Source of the DNA: DASQPA01 sp963757335
Lineage (GTDB): Bacteria > Acidobacteriota > Thermoanaerobaculia > Multivoradales > UBA5704
Reading direction: 5' to 3'
NCBI GenBank assembly: GCA_963757335.1
Contig: CAVWRJ010000025.1
Location: 558,001-622,000, forward strand
DNA length: 64,000 nt
Of this stretch, positions 61,901 to 64,000 are shown one piece after another. Made by a program: the position numbers and the translations under genes. Within the stretch, counting starts at the first letter, position 1; every line of letters starts with the position of its first letter. The notes under the pieces are model-generated. The model had not been told where the DNA came from. It saw nothing but the letters and a program-made list of their open reading frames with translations, and ran no database searches.

Positions 61901-64000
61901 GGGCCCGCGACCGCCGCCTGGTAGAGGGCGAAGACGTCGCGGAAGAGAATCGCCAGGCACCAGCCGTCGAAGAGCAGGTGGTGGAAGGTCCAGAGGAAGC
62001 GGTGCTCCTCCTCCCCAGTGCGGGCGAGGGCGGCTCTCATCAGCGGTGCCCGGCCGGGATCGAAGCCGCGGGAGAGGAGGTCCGCCGCCAGGCGCCCCAG
62101 GCGGCCGGGCAGTTCGGCAGCCGACGTGCCGCGGAGGTCCACCTCCTCCCAGGGGAGGTCGACGTTCCGGCGCACGGCCTGGAGGGGCCGGGCGAGCCCC
62201 TGCCAGAGGAAGGCGGTGCGGAGAGCAGGGTGGCGGTCGACCACCCCCTGCCAGGCGCGGCGGAAGGCCTCCCGGTCGAGCGGGCCCGAGAGGGTGCAGG
62301 TGAGCTGCTGGAGATAGAGCCCCGAGCCCGGAGCATAGAGGTCGTGAAAGAGCATCCCCTGCTGGAGGGGGGCCAGGGGATAGAGGTCCTCAAGGTCCTG
62401 GCCGTCGCGATCGGACGAGAGCAGCTCGTCGAGGGTGGCCGCGTCGAGCCGCGCCAGGGGGAAGTCGGAGGGGGTGTAGCCGCCGGCCGCCGGCGACAGG
62501 CAGTGGTCGAGGAGAGCGGTGAGAGCGTCGACGAAGCCGCGGGCCAGCCGCTGGGTGGCTTCCCGCGCCTCGGAAGTGGCGGGAAAGCTCCAGTCCACCC
62601 GCAGCCGATCGCCGAGCACCATGGCGTTGACCACCAGCGGATGGCGATGCGGCGCGGACGCGCCCTGGCCCGTGCCGGTGGGCTCGGGGGCGAGGCGGAG
62701 CGCGGAGCTGCTCGCGAAGGGGCGATCGAGCTGCCCCAGGTAGTTCCAGGCGATCGCCGCCGAATGGGCGGCTTCGAGGTCGGCCAGGCGCTGCCGCTCC
62801 TCGGCGCTCCCCAGGTAGCGCAGCAGGCCGTACCCCAGACCCCGGTGGGGCACCCCGCGCACGGCCTCCTTGATCCGCCGGATCGCCGCGCCGGGCCCGC
62901 CCGCGCCGCGCAGATCGAGGGCCAGGGGGAAGACGGAGGTGAACCAGCCCACGGTGCGCGAGAGGTCGGCCCCGGGCAACAGCTCGTCCTCGCGCCCGTG
63001 CCCTTCGAGGTCGACGAGGACCGGCCCGCGGTCGGCGCCGAGCGCCAGGGCGAGGGCGGTCAGGAGGAGCTCGTTGACCTGGGTGCGATAGGCGGCCGGG
63101 GCGCGCCGCAGGAGGGCCTCGGTGGCCTCCGGCGAGAGGAGCTCCGAAACCTGGGACTCCGCGTCGGGGAGAGCCCTGGTCGCGGCGATCGCCGCGATCT
63201 CCGCGCGAGCAGGGAGGTCAGGGCTCCGTCGCCCGTCAGGGTCGCGGCGAGACCGAGCCAGTGCTCGCGATCGGCGGCGAGCTCCGGCGAGCGGGCGGCG
63301 CGCACCAGCCCCTCCGCCCAGTTCTTGAAGGAGGTCGTCTTTTCCGGCAGCCGGACCGGCCGGCCCGTCGCGAGCTGCCCCCAGGCGGTCTCCAGGTCCT
63401 CGACGAGGATGCGCCAGGAGACGGTGTCGACCACCAGGTGATGGGCGGCGAGGAGGAGCCGCGCCGGTCCCCGCTCCACCGCGAAGACGGCGCCCAGGAA
63501 GAGCGGCCCCCGCTCCAGGTCGAAGCCGGCCTGGAGCGCCTCCGCCCCGGCCGATACCGCCGCCGGCCAGCGCGCCGCGGGGAGGGCCGAGAGGTCGGCG
63601 GTCAGGAAGGGCACCGCGTCTCCACTCGTCTCGACCGGGGCGTACGCCTGGTGCCAGCCCCCGTCCGGCTCCCGGGTGAAGCGGAGGCGGAGGGCGTCGT
63701 GACGGTCCGCAAGGAGGTGGAGGGCCCGCGCCAGGAGCGGCGGAGAGAGCGGCCCGATCGTCTGCACCGTCGCCGAGACGTCGAGCAGCACCGCCTGAGC
63801 GAAGTGATGGAGGTCCGGCCCCCCGGTCTCTAAAAACCAGCGCTGGATGGGGAGGAGAGGGACCTCGCCCTCGGCCGGCCCCTCCCCGAGATCGGAGGGA
63901 GAGGGGGAGGGACCACCGGCCGCCTCCCCGGCGATCCCCGCCAATGCCGCCAGTTGGGCGATCGTGGGATGCTCGAAAAGCTGTCTCGGCGTCAGGACGA
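58925..64000 (-). CDS. NRPS, 5' part outside the window: ...T-E-C-A-T, several apparent frameshifts
   Basis: The 3' part of a larger NRPS. From the right edge: end of a T domain (LFEHPTIAQLAALAG), epimerase 63890-62700 (LLPIQRWFLE, HHLVVDTVSWRILVEDL, VGWFTSVFP, WNYLGQLD), C 62390-61050 (YPLAPLQQGMLFH, HHLLFDGW, the type that follows an epimerase), A 61000-59290 (TSGSTG near 60490, code DPESIGGVV, no match), T near 59180 (GGHSLLATQ), acidic C-terminal helix and stop at 58925. It therefore converts the preceding residue to the D form and adds one more. Frame changes occur near 63200, 61000, 59810 and 59260. A 9-bp repeat run lies in the A domain. The next gene begins within its stop codon, so the two are co-transcribed. 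Confidence 0.82.
59941..60000. repeat. 9-bp tandem repeat in an NRPS adenylation domain
   Basis: Five to six units of the type GCGATATCG / GCAATATGG encode an Ala-Asp-Ile-rich stretch in the loop between the pocket and the A5/A6 region. The unit is the same as at 9836-9885 seen from the other strand, nearly 50 kb away. Confidence 0.78.
62700..63890 (-). other. Epimerization domain
   Basis: Order LLPIQRWFLE, HHLVVDTVSWRIL, RTVGWFTSVFPLAL, GLGYGLLRYL, WNYLGQLD is characteristic of NRPS epimerases. The catalytic second His of HHxxxD is present. A frame change near 63200 interrupts the domain once. Confidence 0.85.

Overview
This window is a very GC-rich stretch of secondary-metabolite DNA. Almost all of it is one minus-strand series of giant non-ribosomal peptide synthetase (NRPS) genes plus one NRPS/polyketide synthase (PKS) hybrid, read from position 64000 towards position 1. 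The organism cannot be named from the sequence. High GC, very large assembly lines, abundant dispersed repeats and orphan CRISPR arrays suggest an environmental non-actinobacterial lineage, for example Acidobacteriota or Myxococcota. That placement is a guess.

Layout in transcription order. 64000-58925: 3' part of an NRPS ending T-E-C-A-T. 58928-50923: hybrid C-A-T-KS-AT-(KR remnant)-T. 50835-49549: a separate secreted repeat-domain protein with its own ribosome site and terminator. 49406-32417: four-module NRPS C-A(MT)-T-C-A-T-ST-C-A-T-C-A-T-ST-TE. 32420-24276: two-module NRPS C-A-T-C-A-T-ST-TE, overlapping the previous gene by 4 bases. 24275-18590: a non-NRPS island. 18515 to beyond position 1: six-module NRPS, cut by the window edge. 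Together there are 14 condensation domains, 14 adenylation domains, one epimerase, one PKS extension module and two thioesterases.

The most unusual feature is three sulfotransferase (ST) domains built into the NRPS proteins, each directly after a carrier domain of a distinct type. One follows a threonine-code module in mid-chain. The other two sit immediately before a thioesterase, the order used by the curacin synthase CurM for decarboxylative alkene formation. The implied chemistry, inferred and not shown, is sulfation of a beta-hydroxyl followed by elimination, giving a dehydro-residue in mid-chain and an enamide-type end at the terminus. A serine-code adenylation domain is interrupted by an FkbM-type methyltransferase, and the PKS ketoreductase lacks its catalytic half.

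The island at 18.6-24.3 kb holds two orphan CRISPR arrays with near-identical leader regions, each preceded by a tract of 21-bp repeats. An IS256-type insertion sequence sits inside the second tract. The island also has a UPF0175 gene, a lipoprotein gene, a gene relic and palindromes. No cas gene is visible.

The reading frame is broken once near 3345 and once near 38255, but more than a dozen times between 51.4 and 63.3 kb. Those genes are described after mentally correcting the frame. Substrate calls are nine-residue pocket codes read by eye; only Ser, Thr and one Val-like code match well-known codes.
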